Positions 1-13,500 of a stretch of 64,000 nt of DNA are shown in pieces. A program made the position numbers and the translations under genes. Within the stretch, counting starts at the first letter, position 1, and each line of letters starts with the position of its first letter. The DNA lies in the NCBI GenBank assembly GCA_003864495.1, contig ML133496.1, positions 193,122 through 257,121 on the forward strand, written 5' to 3'. The notes below the pieces were generated by a model. It did not search any database. It was not told the origin of the DNA and worked only from the letters and a program-made list of their open reading frames with translations. Origin of the DNA: Nemopilema nomurai. Its lineage: Eukaryota; Cnidaria; Scyphozoa; Rhizostomeae; Rhizostomatidae.

Positions 1-43
1 CTTTTTAAGATCCGGAACGTGTACATATTTTTCTCTTATTCAG

Positions 44-2065
44 AAAGAGAAACAGGAGAAGCTGAAAATGCTACTAACATGGAAGCTCAAACATAATGAT
101 GAAAGGCGAGAAACATTTGCATCTAAGATGGCGGAGAAGCATTATAAGAGAAGCATCTTGTCAAAGATTTGGCTTGGCTGGCGGAGCGTGATTGAATTGC
201 GCTGGAAGCAAAGAGTTGAGAGGGCCTGTCAGGTTAGAAGAAGCATAGTCTCTTTCGTTAACAATGAATTCGGCAGTGTAATAGTGCGCATACGGGGGTT
301 GGCAAAACATGCATTTCGTGGAGAACCGAAAGGCACACCTTTGCAACTGCTTCTTGGCATTAGCTTCAATAGTTCAATATACTAATGCGTCAAGTCTCAA
401 AGTTGGGGCATTTATTTGGTCTTCTTTTAAACCTTTTTGATAACAACTTTTCTCTTCAGTCTAGGTCACAAGAAATTTGTGTTAAACTCACTGAGGACTA
501 CGAAGAAAGGTTGAAAGGGGTACGTTGACGCATCACTGCTTTTTTGCTGCACTTTGCTCGGGCGCTACTGGCTCCCCGCCATCATTTTGTTATTTACTCC
601 TTGAATGTGGAGCTTACCATCTTTTTTCAGGTAGCCCTACAAAATCTCAATGGAACGTTTTTTTAAGGAACGGGTGTCCAAACAAATCTTCTTATTGCTC
701 TACACCCACTCTTCCTTGTTTTAATTTGAGGGTTTTGGCCAATACAAAGGAGTTTGTTGTAATTTGGTTTCCTTGTCGTTGCTTTTCTCAGCTACAAAAA
801 TCACTTGAGATGTCTAGGCTCGAGGTGGCTCGTTTGCATAATGAACGAGACGCGTATGAAGAGACGATGAAAAAAGCATTCATGCGAGGAGTTTGTGCCC
901 TGAATTTAGAAGCAATGCAGATGTTTAGAGAGCAAGCGTACGAAGAAGACGGAACTGGAAACAGAGGTGAAAATGGACACGAGAACCGAAGCGAATGCGC
1001 AAATAGGCATGCTGGTTTTGATCAACCAAAGTTCGGGAGTAAAGGTATATTGCTTGACCTATGAGCATTTCTAAAAGCCATCGAACATGTTTCGAGCACC
1101 TGGAATTTAATGTTTTGTAGCGATCAAGGTCTGGCGATGATTGAGATATTTTGCCACCATTAAATCAAGCCCTTTCCATTTACTTTTTGTGTATTTCAAA
1201 TTTTGCTGTATGTTTGGGGCTGCTCCTCTTTAGACATCATGATAATTGAAACTAATCTTCGTCTGTTTGTAATTGGAAAGGGAGCACGAGCAAGAAGATT
1301 GGCGAAGATAATCCGAACGGGGGACAAAGGAAGATGCCCGTAAGCGTGGTTGGGAAAGGAGGATTCCAGAACAAAGCAACGAAGCAATTCAAAACAGGTG
1401 AGAATGGATGACAGCTGTTCTAATTATGGAAGTTATGGCTTCGTGAAAGCAATAAGTTGCCTTTGGACCGTAGTGTTAATTTCAATTAGTAGCGATATAG
1501 ACACACTGGTGGGGGGGGGACTGCAATTGAAGACGCTGCCAGATTACTTTTGGAAGACCATACTGGCAGAAATTAGAGTTGCGCGATCAAAACAATGGTT
1601 TTACAAAGCGTATTACGAGATTAAGCTCACCTTGGGTCTCGCTTATATTAGCACAAAGCATTATCAACATGGGAGATTGAACCTCATAATAAGGAACCAT
1701 TTTAGGTTATTGCTCATGACGACAGTCTCTGGTAGGGCAAAATCATTGCATCATGATGTAGGGGAATTGTAGTCTTTCGTTGCTTTTCATGTTTGCAGTG
1801 ACAAATATACTTTGGTGAGATGTGCCAGATTTGTTTTTGGCATAAGTTGCCATTTTCCTGCGATTTAAATTATTTGCTGTTCTTTTTCCTAGGCAAGCAT
1901 AATACTCAGCCCTCGATTACCTCAGTTTACGTCGAAAAGCACAAACCAGACCGAGATGCTGGCCCCGCAAAAATATCTGCTCACAATGGCCCGTCGACTG
2001 TTGCCATTGGTTCAGCTAAACCTAAAGGCAGAAATGTTGCCAAGGAAACAAAAATTGTCATGTAA
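44..2065 (+). CDS. POC5: POC5 centriolar protein homologue, 3' portion (5 exons)
   Basis: Exons 44-232, 460-519, 792-1044, 1281-1397 and 1893-2065 (TAA stop) join in phase with AG/GT borders; the window opens in the preceding intron. POC5 is a centrin-binding centriolar protein needed for assembly of the distal half of centrioles. The first exon encodes a basic helical stretch with a W-L-G-W segment (IWLGWRSVIELRW), like POC5 centrin-binding repeats. The third carries a coiled coil followed by KKAFMRGVCALNLEAMQMF, which is close to the conserved POC5 C-terminal block. The last exon has SITSVYVEKHKP, matching the vertebrate VVEKHHP tail element, and ends KETKIVM. The N-terminal half lies outside the window. 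Identity rests on remembered family sequence, not a search. Confidence 0.88.
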
Positions 2066-2104
2066 TTGGCTTCTGCGAAGTGTATTCGTTGTCACCATAT
2101 TTGA

Positions 2105-2110
2105 AATAAA
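2105..2110 (+). terminator. POC5 polyadenylation signal AATAAA
   Basis: A canonical AATAAA lies 40 bases after the POC5 stop codon, in the right position for a short 3' UTR. Confidence 0.6.
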
Positions 2111-4479
2111 GTGATGTTTTGACTTGTTAGAGTTCAGCTTCCCAATGGATTCTCTTTCACTAACAGCCTGCGGTGTTATCGGAGCAAAAAGCGATTTGAT
2201 TCGTTTGAGACGAGATCCGACTGTTGGAAGCCATTCGTCCAATAAGCGAGAACCTGTTCTATGATCATCAATCGTAATGGTGCCATTTTTGTTGCTATTT
2301 CTTTATAATGAATAACTTATTGTTAGCGGTAAGTCTGTTCTCGTTAGAAAGTTCTACTTTCCATCAACACTGCTGCTTTGGTGTGTTCTGTTGTGTCTTA
2401 GGCATTCGCTTCGTCCATCCAACAATACATTAATGACCCTCTGTAACTCTCGTTCCGCCTTTTCGCCCGCACTGATACCCGCCCGTCAGAAAACAACTGC
2501 TGCTGCAATCTTTGTTAAATGCAGTTCTGCTCATTAAAATGAGTCATATTGGTTACATTATTGTTATTCATATTATTTTTATTACAATAGTAATTGTAGT
2601 CATTATTATCGTCATTATTACCGTTGTCATTACCGTTGTCATTACTTTTTCACTCAGTAAGATCTTTACTTGCCTTGGTCCCTTTTACAGAAAACCTTTC
2701 GATCTTTGCCCAAATTCAGATCATCAGATTACTCGTAATATTCGTTGCAAGAACGTTTGTAATTCTCTCGACAAAGTTCCTGCTATTTGGCTTGAATGCT
2801 TCCCATACCTTCATTCACAATTGGCTGGAATCATTTAGCCGTTAAACGATGTCAGTAAAAGTATTCACCGCGCCTCTTGGCAAACCGTTAACGGGAATTT
2901 CGTTAGGTAGAGGTGGGGAGGGGGCTCTGCTTTTTCATGGCAAACTGTTACTGGCATTTTGTGGGTTGATGGCTTACTTCTAGTCACAAGCAGTAAAGTC
3001 GGAAAAATTGTATTAGAGCATATCATATCAGAGCAGTTTTCGCTTTGCGCTTCGTTTAGAGGCTGAATAGGTTACGATTCAACAACAACAACAACCGCAA
3101 TTGGCTCTATGTTGCGACGAACTTTGACCCTAGCTTCGAAATCTAAAATTCGAATCTGAAGGTTGTTTCAAGAAGAACTGAGCTGGCAGCATGAAAACGA
3201 TTTTAGATTTCCGATTGGTTAGTAACCTGAAGCATACACGGATTTCGAAGTTGGTGAGGAGCAATTTTATTTTCCTTCAACGTGTAGGATCATTTGAACA
3301 GATCATTGCCTCTGTTTTTTGATGAAGTTTTATCAAATTGTTCAATCCACTGCGTCTTTTGCTGTCACTTTCAAGTGTATTGGTAGCCTTACCCCCAGCA
3401 TAGGGCGCCCCAAGAGTCAAGCCCCAGTATAGGGTGTGTCAATCAAAATTAAGTTCTGAAGTACGGCCAATGCTGTTCTGATGCATTAATGTCGTCGCTT
3501 TTTTGAGGTAGTTGCAACTGACAACACCTGGTATTAGATTTGTTTGTGCATTAGGTTATTAGCTTTTTGCCCTTTCTTATCAGATTTTTTTGAATTATTG
3601 ATGGCAGGCAATCCACTTTATTTGAAGCAGCCTTTATGTAACTCTCAATTCAACATTACTTTGCTTAACATCTTGTTTAATGGCTTTGGATTCACCCCCT
3701 CTTGGATGTATTCTTTAATAATGAAAAGTTTTCCCATGACCTCAAAGCTTTTCTCAGATATAACCAGAGAAGCATGAGTTGTCAGTTTTCCATTAGCTTT
3801 CATCAAAGAGGGCTATTTTGGAAATATTGTCTGCTACACCTTTTAATGCTATTCCTGTCACTGAAATTAGGCATGTCTATCTTTCTTTCAATGTTAACTA
3901 TTGTATTATATTCTTTTTAATTTTTAAAACTTGTAACTACTTTTAGGGTAACTTGCATATAACTTGTATATCCTTGAAAATTTTCTTTGCCTCTCTAGCC
4001 AGGCAATTGCACTATCAGGCACTATTTTAATGTACGAAAAGAGCCAACAACTTCTTTCTCTTTCGATCAAACAATCTTTATTCTGGAGCTGTTGTTTACT
4101 GTTGTTTTAACAGTTGTAATCCAGTTACCAACACTAACAACCTTGGCTTTGATCTTTCAAAATTTTAATTGTTTATTGTTACATGTTCTTTGAAGGCTCT
4201 CTGCAAGATTTCTTCCAACTTGTGGCTGGTAAAAAGTCGGAAATACAGGTAATTTGAAGAGCCAGAAAATCACATGAAAATGCCTATTGATGGATTGCTA
4301 AAATTTAATTTTTTCTTTTTGATACGATGATATTTTTCAGAAGCGAGTAAGATTATGTTCAAAACATTTAATTCACTTTGCATTGTATGTTCCTCTTCAA
4401 GTTATTTTGCCAAATTGCAAGTTTATTTTACCAATTGAATTAATTTCATTTATTATTGCTATAATTTTATAATTCCTAG
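2111..4479. other. POC5-CPT2 intergenic region and unresolved CPT2 first exon
   Basis: About 2.4 kb with no exon I can support. It contains a TTATT/CATTA-type low-complexity tract (about 2545-2650). The CPT2 first exon (start codon plus mitochondrial presequence) must lie here or in the following intron and must end in phase 2. Short basic ORFs at 3109 (starts MLRRTLTLASK) and 3191 (starts MKTILDFRLVS) look presequence-like. The first stops before any donor, and the second has no GT donor in the required phase, so neither is adopted. Confidence 0.5.
2545..2650. repeat. Low-complexity ATT/GTC-rich tract
   Basis: Imperfect tandem trinucleotide-like runs (attattgttatt, then cattattatcgtcattattaccgttgtcatt repeated). 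The open frame across it is low-complexity and not taken as coding. Confidence 0.7.
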
Positions 4480-7400
4480 CGGAAATGATTCAGACCTTCT
4501 ACAAAGAAATCCAACTATGCATTTTCAAGCCAGCTTGCCACATTTGCCAATTCCAAAGCTGGAGGATACTTATCGCCGTTATTTAGATGCCCAAAAGCCA
4601 CTACTAACACCAGAGCAGTATGACAATGTGAAAAAAATTACAAAAAACTTCATTGAATATGAAGGACGAGGTAATTTACAGTTCTACAATCTCTGTACCT
4701 GCCTTGTACCTGTGATGCAAGGATATATGTTCAACTGCATACTTTGATAAAACCTGGCCAGAAGCTCACCTGTCTAAGAGTATTCTTGTTTAGTCAAGAA
4801 GCAAATTAAATGACATCACTAAAATCATATATAATTTGACACTACTTAATTTGTATAACCAGATATGGTTTCCTTTTAAATTTTGAAGAGCCAAGAAAAT
4901 GATTTATAGTTAATATCATTAGGTGTATGTTTGGTGGAAACTTATGTTCCTGTTTTCCATTTACCTTCACATCTTCATTAGGAATGACATCTGAACCTCT
5001 TTGGTCATATTTTTTACCAGGAATAACCTGTGTTTTATCCTATGCTACCAAGATATGTCATTACTGTTATCAAGTCTGTTAATCAAGTAACGTATTTGCT
5101 AAACTTTTCATAAAATCTAACCTTATTACAAATTTTACGTTGTGTGTGAAATTTCTAAATTGCAGCATTGAATGCTGAGTTGGTGGCCAATGATAAATTG
5201 AACAAGAACACCAGTTATGTTTCAGGTAACTGGTTAATGCCCATTACATAGTTTTTAAGAAATGAAAAGCAGTTCCATGATTTGTATACAGAGAAATGAC
5301 CGACCTGAAGATGCCTTGTTGCAATTGACCCTGATTTACAGCAGTATTTGCAGACATCACAGTGATAATATGTGCATATTTTCCTTATTGTGATCCATCA
5401 ACTGTACATAGTTGATTTTTTTTAAATAGGCCTACTATGACCTTTCCTGTCATTTCTTTCATTCACTGCTGGATTTAAGTATAAAATTGACTTGTTTTTC
5501 ATTGAACTATATGTATAACTTGGGGGGGGGGGAGGATTGCACAAAAATGTCTTTTTATAATGACATTACCTACTGGTATGCTTTTTGATATTGTAAGACT
5601 TTTAGGACATAAGTTTGGGAAGAACTCAAAATTGATCACCATATGCTTCTTTGTAAAAACACGCAATGCATCAAAATGACAAGCACCTAAAGAATCCTTT
5701 TCTAGAAGCATTTCCAAGTTGATATGACATAACTGTCTTGCTAATTTCACAAGTGTTAGACCAAACTATTTCACAAGGTTGACAAGTAAACGTTAACAAA
5801 ATCTGGTCCGTTACACACCCAGTTGTGGAACAGTCTTTTGTTTGAAACTTTCGTTTCTTATAGAGCAAGATCAACTGGACCGCTCTAATGTTAAAAATGT
5901 GTTGTATCATGGCATTTAGGATGTAATCATCTGCTTAAATGTTACCTTGAAACATGAAGATTGCCACTCCGTCCTCTACCTCCTCCCTCAATACTCAGTA
6001 ATGTGTCTGCCCCTGTTATTTCTCCTTGTTGCCTGAAGTGGTTGCTTTTTCCTATTACAATGAAAGGTATACCTTGCGGTAGTATAAAGCTTTTCCTTTT
6101 CCTTTTAGAAGTTTAAACATAATCTTTCAATTCCAGAGCCTTGGTATGAAATGTATCTGGCCTACAGGAAATCGCTTGTTCTAAATCACAATCCTTTTCT
6201 TGTTTTCAATCAAGATCCAAACACCAGGGATCCGGTTAGTTCAAATAATCTAACACATTTATGTTCAAGTTGAGTATTATTAGTTTCTGTGACACTCCTT
6301 TGTACATCATTTGATGATATCTGATGTAAAAGGGAGCCAAGATTTGCATCCTCCCGTTATGCGCTGCATTCTTCAATGTAATTCGTCTACTTTTCTGAAC
6401 AGTTGATTCTCTATATAGTATTGCCATGTGAACGCTCCTTTTTAATGCCTGCTTGCTCATTACTGTGAATCCTAATGGAGAAGCTTTGTTTAGTTGGTCA
6501 GGGCAACAAAAATGCTTCATGCCGCAGTTAGATTCAAAAAAAGTTTGGACAGTGGATTGCTTGCACCTGATGTCTATCATCTCAATCCAAAAAAGTCGGA
6601 CACCAATTTTTTTCGCAGTTTTGTGAGGTATGTTTTTTCAACTTACCAAATGAATCACTACCAACATATACTCGTTAAGTGAATGGTTGATGTTGAACAT
6701 GGTGGGATTGATTTGGCATTACCTTACACTCTTTGACTGTTGTGCAGTGAAAGAAAACTCCCTGTAAGAGTCCTCTCTCTAACTTACCCTCCTTCTTGCA
6801 GATTGTTGCCATCAAGTCTGTCCTGGTATGGGGCCTACCTTTTCAAAGCATAACCCTAACCCTAACTCCCTGTAAGTTCCCTTTATCCCCTTTCTAACTT
6901 ACCCTCCTTCTTGCAGATTGTTGCCATCAAGTCTGTCCTGGTATGGCGCCTACCTTTTCAAAGCATTTCCGTTAGATATGAGCCAGTATAAGAGGCTCTT
7001 CAACAGCACTCGTATTCCTATGAAGAGTCGAGACACCTTGGAAAGTTTTCCTGCAGACCGGCATATTTTGGTGATGAGAAATGGACATCTCTTCACTTTT
7101 GACCTTATAAACCAAGATGGTATCATTTTATTTTTTATTCACCTTTGTAATGATATACCGCTGGCTGCATCTGGTGGCCCCTCCCAATCTAAATGGTTAT
7201 TTTCAAGTTTGATATCCAGACAAGCCTTTTGAATTTATTATAGCGGTTTCGCAGCCGGTTTGAAATTAGAATGGCTAACATAGCAACTGATACAAACATA
7301 AATAAACCACAAGTGGGATGCCCTTGTAAGTTATACACTGTAGTAATGTAGCTTTGTTTCGTTGCCCAAGAAAATATGTAAGCACGTTCCAGCATAACAA

Positions 7401-9608
7401 AGGCTTCCTACTGGAGTAATCTGTTTTTAATCAGGATCTGTCGTTTCAAAAGATGAAATCTACGCAAACCTAAAGGAGGTAGTCGAGCAGAGTACCTCTG
7501 TGAACGAAAATTCATGTGCTGTCTTCACTGCGGAAGATAGGGACCACTGGGCGGAGCTGCGATTGCGACTAGCTGACAACAAGGTAAATGCAGATATCCT
7601 GCGCAAGATCGACGGAGCACTGTTTGTGCTCTGCCTTGACGAGCGGGACTGTTCGGATGAGTTCGACATGATGCGCGTGTTCTTGCACGGTGTGGGCGGA
7701 GATAGGTAGGCTGTTCATTAAGTCTCAGGTCATTCATTATTCTCATGGCTAGCTGCCAAATCTGTTTTGAATGGGACTTCTGATTGCTTTGCGTTATATT
7801 TCCAAGTTCGCTGCAAGACAATATCCAGGCTCTAGCTGTTCCCTACGCTAACAGTTTGCAATTTTCCAATAAATTGTTCCTCCCCGAACGCATTTGCAAA
7901 GGTTAAATTTGCAAAGATCTATAGAGAAACATTATCTTCATGCTTGATGAAGGTTGGAAAAAGTTGCAAGTGGCAGTGCGCTCGAAATATGTTATTGTAT
8001 TTGAAGGTGGTTGTTCTATTTGAAGGTGGTTCGATAAATCATTCCAGATGATTGTCACTGGGAACTCAGAGGCAGCCATAAACTTTGAGCACTCCTGGGG
8101 AGACGGCGTCTCCGTCGTGCGATTTTTCAATGAAATTCACGAGCATTGTGTCACAGATACCTATCAACCTGCGACACTTGGATCAACAAAATCAGCTGTT
8201 AATAAGCACGAGTTCCTGGTAAACCAACCATTAAAGGAGGCGATTCAACAGTCGCAGCAGAAGTTCGAGGACCACGTTGGAAAGCTCATGTTGTTTGCCG
8301 CGGAGGAGGAAGGCATTGGCAAGACGTTTCTCAAAGCTCATGGGCTGAGTCCTGATGCTGTCATGCAGTTGGCATTCCAAGTACGCTCGAACTTTACTTG
8401 AACTGTCCGTTGCATTGTCTCTTTAAGTCTTGCAAAATTGATTCTCAAATTGGGCCAGACCTCAAATCGTTTTTATTTTCGTTAGTAGTGGAACATTGGA
8501 AAAACCTTTTATCTCCTTGCTGAATGAACAGTAGTTGTTTCCTAGTGCCTCCGAGCAAGTTTTTTTGGAGTGCCTGCCATCTTTATTGCAGCATCCATAC
8601 AAATCGATTAACGTCCACCTTCTGTATGAAATAGCAATGAGTTGCCTCGATTTCCTCTACCGACCGCTTTCTTTCTGTAGCTTTGTACTATCTGGCGCTG
8701 GTCTTTTTTCAGCCGATATGACTCTAACAATTATTTTTTTACAATTCATACAACCTGTCTGTTTTGCTCTGGTCGCATTGTGGCCAGCGCGATGGTCTAA
8801 ATACGTGCACTTGGGCCTACTTCAAACCCAATGATGATTCCATTGATGCCAAGATCCACTCTCTCATTAGATGGCATACTTTCGGATGTTTGGCTGTGCA
8901 TCGCCTACTTATGAGTCGTGCAGTACAGCCGCATTCAAGCATGGAAGGACAGAGACAATCAGACCTGCAACAACAGCAACAGTTGCCTGCTCAGAGGCGT
9001 TTGCTCCCAGTCATCCAGCGGGCGTCGAAGAGATGGCCCACCTCGTCAGGAAATCTTCGGAAATGCATGGCAAGCTGACCAAGGAAGCCGCCATGGGTGG
9101 GTCATTTATCCATTCATTTGGTCTGTTTGTTCCGATGCAACTCATAAGTGATGCATTCGCTCACCAAAATGTATTCCAGCTTGCTGGTACACCACTGCAC
9201 AATCACAGAGACTATTGTTTCGAGCTGCTTCCATTACTGCTTCATCTCTATTGCAACCCTGTGTTTCTCTCCCCAGGGCAAGGATTCGATCGCCATTTGT
9301 TCGCCTTGAAAGCGATATCTACCCAGAGTGGACGCGATGTGGACTTTTTCCAAGACGAAGCATACCTTAAGATGAATCACATCATTCTGTCAACTAGCAC
9401 TGTGAGCAGTCCAAACATTCGCATGGGTGGCTTTGCGCCAGTCACTCCTAACGGCCTTGGTGTCGGCTATATGATTCTCAACGAAAAACTTGGCTGCAAT
9501 GTTTCCGCCTACCCGGACAGCCCTAGTTGCAGTGACTTTGTTCAACTTGTTTTCAAAAGCCTTCACGATATATCTCACGTATTTCAAGGTCGTAATTTCA
9601 AGAAGTAG
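4480..9608 (+). CDS. CPT2: Carnitine O-palmitoyltransferase 2, mitochondrial (9 exons, N-terminus missing)
   Basis: CPT2 is the inner-mitochondrial-membrane enzyme that regenerates acyl-CoA from acylcarnitine in the matrix, for beta-oxidation. Exons: 4480-4670, 5166-5225, 6137-6234, 6494-6627, 6917-7119, 7435-7705, 8026-8380, 8871-9096, 9277-9608 (TAG). Every junction keeps phase, giving about 622 residues; vertebrate CPT2 is about 658, so only the presequence exon is missing. Family landmarks in order: [17 protein letters not shown] near the start, [13 protein letters not shown], the catalytic-histidine motif [44 protein letters not shown] across the last junction, the LSTST carnitine/acyl motif and GGFAPV with GVGY near the end. 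Acceptor regions of exons 5 and 7 are locally duplicated (see findings). All catalytic motifs are intact, so the gene looks functional. Confidence 0.95.
6756..6966 (+). repeat. Tandem partial duplication of CPT2 exon 5 and its acceptor, with telomere-like junction
   Basis: Two copies of about 100 bp (6756-6851 and 6864-6966) each contain the pyrimidine tract, TTGCAG acceptor and first 50 coding bases of exon 5. The copies are joined by a short (CCCTAA)n stretch at about 6851-6863. Only the second copy continues into the exon. Splicing at 6802 would read [16 protein letters not shown] and then hit TAA at the junction. Confidence 0.85.
7998..8032 (+). repeat. 19-bp tandem duplication at the CPT2 exon 7 acceptor
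   Basis: TATTTGAAGGTGGTTGTTC is followed directly by a copy running into exon 7, so two TTGAAG|GTGGTT acceptors lie 19 bp apart. Only the downstream one (exon from 8026) keeps frame; the upstream one frameshifts to a stop. Confidence 0.8.
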
Positions 9609-10530
9609 TTTCGGTATTGTTTATCAATGGCATAATTTTGCAATGCTGCAGCATTTTATTGGATAAAAGCACTTCAGATACCTCATAGGTCATTTAGAGG
9701 GTCCTTTGCCACGTCTGTTGACCAACAAAGCAAGAAGACTGATTTATTTCACTTCTTTAAGTATCCCTTGTTCCTTTAAAACTAAACCTGGAACCAAATT
9801 CTGAAAGAAAACTTTCCATTCAAGACCGGTCCATTTTTAGGCTGTTAAATTTTCGGCGGTAGAGAGTCGTTCTTTCACAAACCTTTAGCAATACAATACA
9901 AAAATATAAAGACTGTCTAGGAAATCTGTTTCGACACTATTTATGTTCTGGCAAGGAACCGAAAAAGATGCACTAATTGGGAATTTTATTATGAAAGTAC
10001 GGTCATATTGCAACCTTATAACTTTAATTGTTTTATAAAAAAGTTTTCGCCGCAGCGAAATATTTTATTTCCGTAGTCCCAAACAAACTACCGGTGAAAC
10101 CTTTCTAGACATAATTAGGATGCCTGTCAACTTCTTAATTCCAAGTCCGACCCGAAAGAAAGTTGTTGGTCCAAATGCTGTCCTTCAAAATAACAAAAGT
10201 ATACCAGTAACAGCTGTTCAGTGCCAATTGGAATTAACTGTTTTTTAGTAGTATTATAGCCTTCGTGCTACTCACATAGTGCATACGCAAAAACATTCAT
10301 TCTTTTGACAGACCCTCCCACTCATTGAAAGCCGTTGTACATTCCCTTGCATGCGAAAACCCCCCATCTTTCTCTAATATTTCAATCTACATTACGTTAA
10401 CTGTTATGTAAGGTAACAAAGTAAGAATATATTCTTTGTGATGAAAAGAGAAATATCAACGATGATCCGTATATTGTTTGTTCATAATGGCAAGTGTAAA
10501 GGTTTTCAGCAAATTTCAGACACTCCAATT
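9609..10530. other. CPT2 3' flank, no gene seen
   Basis: AT-rich sequence between the CPT2 stop and the satellite array. I see no exon, RNA gene or clear AATAAA; it presumably includes the CPT2 3' UTR. Confidence 0.5.
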
Positions 10531-13500
10531 TCCTGCTCATTAATTTTCTAAATCTAAAAACAGCCATTTTCCGAAACAACCATCTTCGAAAAAAGTTTTC
10601 TTCGCCCAATATATCAAAATATACCAGTAAATGCTCTAGAATATTCCTACTGATGCTTTAAACCTCCCTTGAGCTATAAAAATGGAACAATTTTCTGACC
10701 AAGATTTGATCATTTTCCAAGGCTTTAGCCTTTGATTTTTACGAAAAACAGCCATTTTCAGGCAAGAAATTATTTTCCCCAATATATCAAAATACACCAG
10801 TAAATGCTCTAGAATGTTCCTACTGGTGCTTTGGACCTCCCTTGAGCTATAAAAATGGAACAATTTTCTGACGAAGATTTGATCATTTTCTAAGGCTATA
10901 GCCTTTGATTTTTACGAAAAACAGCCATTTTCAGGTAAAACATTATTTTCCCCAATATATCAAAATATACCAGTAAATGCTCTAGAATATTCCTACTGAT
11001 GCTTTAAACCTCCCTTGAGCTATAAAAATGGAACAATTTTCTGACCAAGATTTGATCATTTTCTAAGGCTATAGCCTTTGACTTTTACGAAAAACAGCCA
11101 TTTTCAGGCAAAAAATTATTTTCCCCAATATATCAAAATACACCAGTAAATGCTCTAGAATGTTCCTACTGGTGCTTTGGACCTCCCTTGAGCTATAAAA
11201 ATGGACTGACGAAGATTTGATGATTTTCTAAGGCTATAGCCTTTGATTTTTACCAAAAACAGCCATTTTCAGGTAAAACATTATTTTCCCCAATATATCA
11301 AAATACACCAGTAAATGCTCTAGAATGTTCCTACTGGTGCTTTCAACCTCCCTTGAGCTATAAATGGACTGACGAAGATTTGATGATTTTCTAAGGCTAT
11401 AGCCTTTGATTTTTACCAAAAACAGCCATTTTCAGGCAAAAAATTATTTTCCCCAATATATCAAAATAAACCAGTAAATGCTCTAGAATGTTCCTACTGG
11501 TGCGTTAAACCTCCCTTGAGCTATAAAAATGGAAAAATTTTCTGGCCAAGATTTGATCATTTTCTAAGGCTTTAGCCTTTGATTTTTACGAAAAACAGCC
11601 ATTTTCAGGTAAAACATTATTTTCCCCAATATATCAAAATACCAGTAAATGCTCTAGAATGTTCCTACTGGTGCTTTGGACCTCCCTTGAGCTATAAAAT
11701 GGAACAATTTTCTGACGAAGATTTGATCATTTTCTAAGGCTATAGCCTTTGATTTTTACGAAAAACAGCCATTTTCAGGTAAAACATTATTTTCCCCAAT
11801 ATATCAAAATACACCAGTAAATGCTCTAGAATGTTCCTACTGGTGCTTTGGACCTCCCTTGAGCTATAAAAATGGAACAATTTTCTGACGAAGATTTGAT
11901 CATTTTCTAAGGCTATAGCCTTTGATTTTTACGAAAAACAGCCATTTTCAGGTAAAACATTATTTTCCCCAATATATCAAAATATACCAGTAAATGCTCT
12001 AGAATATTCCTACTGATGCTTTAAACCTCCCTTGAGCTATAAAAATGGAACAATTTTCTGACCAAGATTTGATCATTTTCTAAGGCTATAGCCTTTGATT
12101 TTTACCAAAAACAGCCATTTTCAGGCAAAAAATTATTTTCCCCAATATATCAAAATAAACCAGTAAATGCTCTAGAATGTTCCTACTGGTGCTTTGGACC
12201 TCCCTTGAGCTATAAAAATGGAACAATTTTCTGACGAAGATTTGATCATTTTCTAAGGCTATAGCCTTTGATTTTTACGAAAAACAGCCATTTTCAGGTA
12301 AAACATTATTTTCCCCAATATATCAAAATAAACCAGTAAATGCTCTAGAATGTTCCTACTGGTGCTTTGGACCTCCCTTGAGCTATAAAAATGGAACAAT
12401 TTTCTGACGAAGATTTGATGATTTTCTAAGGCTATAGCCTTTGATTTTTACCAAAAACAGCCATTTTCAGGCAAAAAATTATTTTCCCCAATATATCAAA
12501 ATAAACCAGTAAATGCTCTAGAATGTTCCTACTGGTGCTTTGGACCTCCCTTCAGCTATAAAAATGGAAAAATTTTCTGGCCAAGATTTGATCATTTTCT
12601 AAGGCTTTAGCCTTTGATTTTTACGAAAAACAGCCATTTTCAGGTAAAACATTATTTTCCCAATATATCAAAATACACCAGTAAATGCTCTAGAATGTTC
12701 CTACTGGTGCTTTCAACCTCCCTTGAGCTATAAAAATGGAAAAATTTCTAACAAGTTTGATCATTTTCTAAGGCTAACCTTTGATTTTTACAAAAAAGCC
12801 ATTTTCAGGCAAAACATTATTTTCCCCAATATATCAAAATACGCCAGTAAATGCTCTAGAATGTTCCTACTGTGCTTTAAACCTCCCTTCAGCTATATAA
12901 ATGGAAAATTTTCTGGCCAAGATTTGATCATTTTCTAAGGCTATAGCCTTTGATTTTTACGAAAAACAGCCATTTTCAGGTAAAACATTATTTTCCCCAA
13001 TATATCAAAATACACCAGTAAATGCTCTAGAATGTTCCTACTGGTGCTTTAAACCCTTCTTGAGCTATATAAATGGAAACATTTTCTGGCCAAGATTTGA
13101 TCATTTTCTAAGGCTATAGCCTTTGATTTTTACGAAAAACAGCCATTTTCAGGTAAAACATTATTTTCCCCAATATATCAAAATACACCAGTAAATGCTC
13201 TAGAATGTTCCTACTGGTGTTAAACCTCCTTCAGCTATATAAATGGAAAAATTTTCTGGCCAAGATTTGATGATTTTCTAAGGCTATAGCCTTTGATTTT
13301 TACGAAAAACAGCCATTTTCAGGTAAAACATTATTTCCCCCAATATATCAAAATATACCAGTAAATGCTTTAGAATGTTCCTACTGGTGCTTTGAAGCTC
13401 CCTTGAGCTATATAAATGGAAAAAATTTCTAACCAAGGTTTGATCATTTTGTAAGGCTATAACCTTCGATTTTTACCAAAAAAGCCATTTTCAGGCAAAA

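Noticed and set aside
1350..1772. 140-codon plus-strand ORF
   Set aside because: It overlaps a POC5 exon in another frame and runs into its intron; no family resemblance.
3191..3283. MKTILDFRLVS... as CPT2 first exon
   Set aside because: It looks presequence-like, but the GT donors at 3254, 3282 and 3284 give phase 0, 1 and 0 while the next exon needs phase 2.
6851..6863. Telomere or chromosome end signal
   Set aside because: Only about two CCCTAA units, inside the CPT2 gene; interpreted as filler at a duplication junction.
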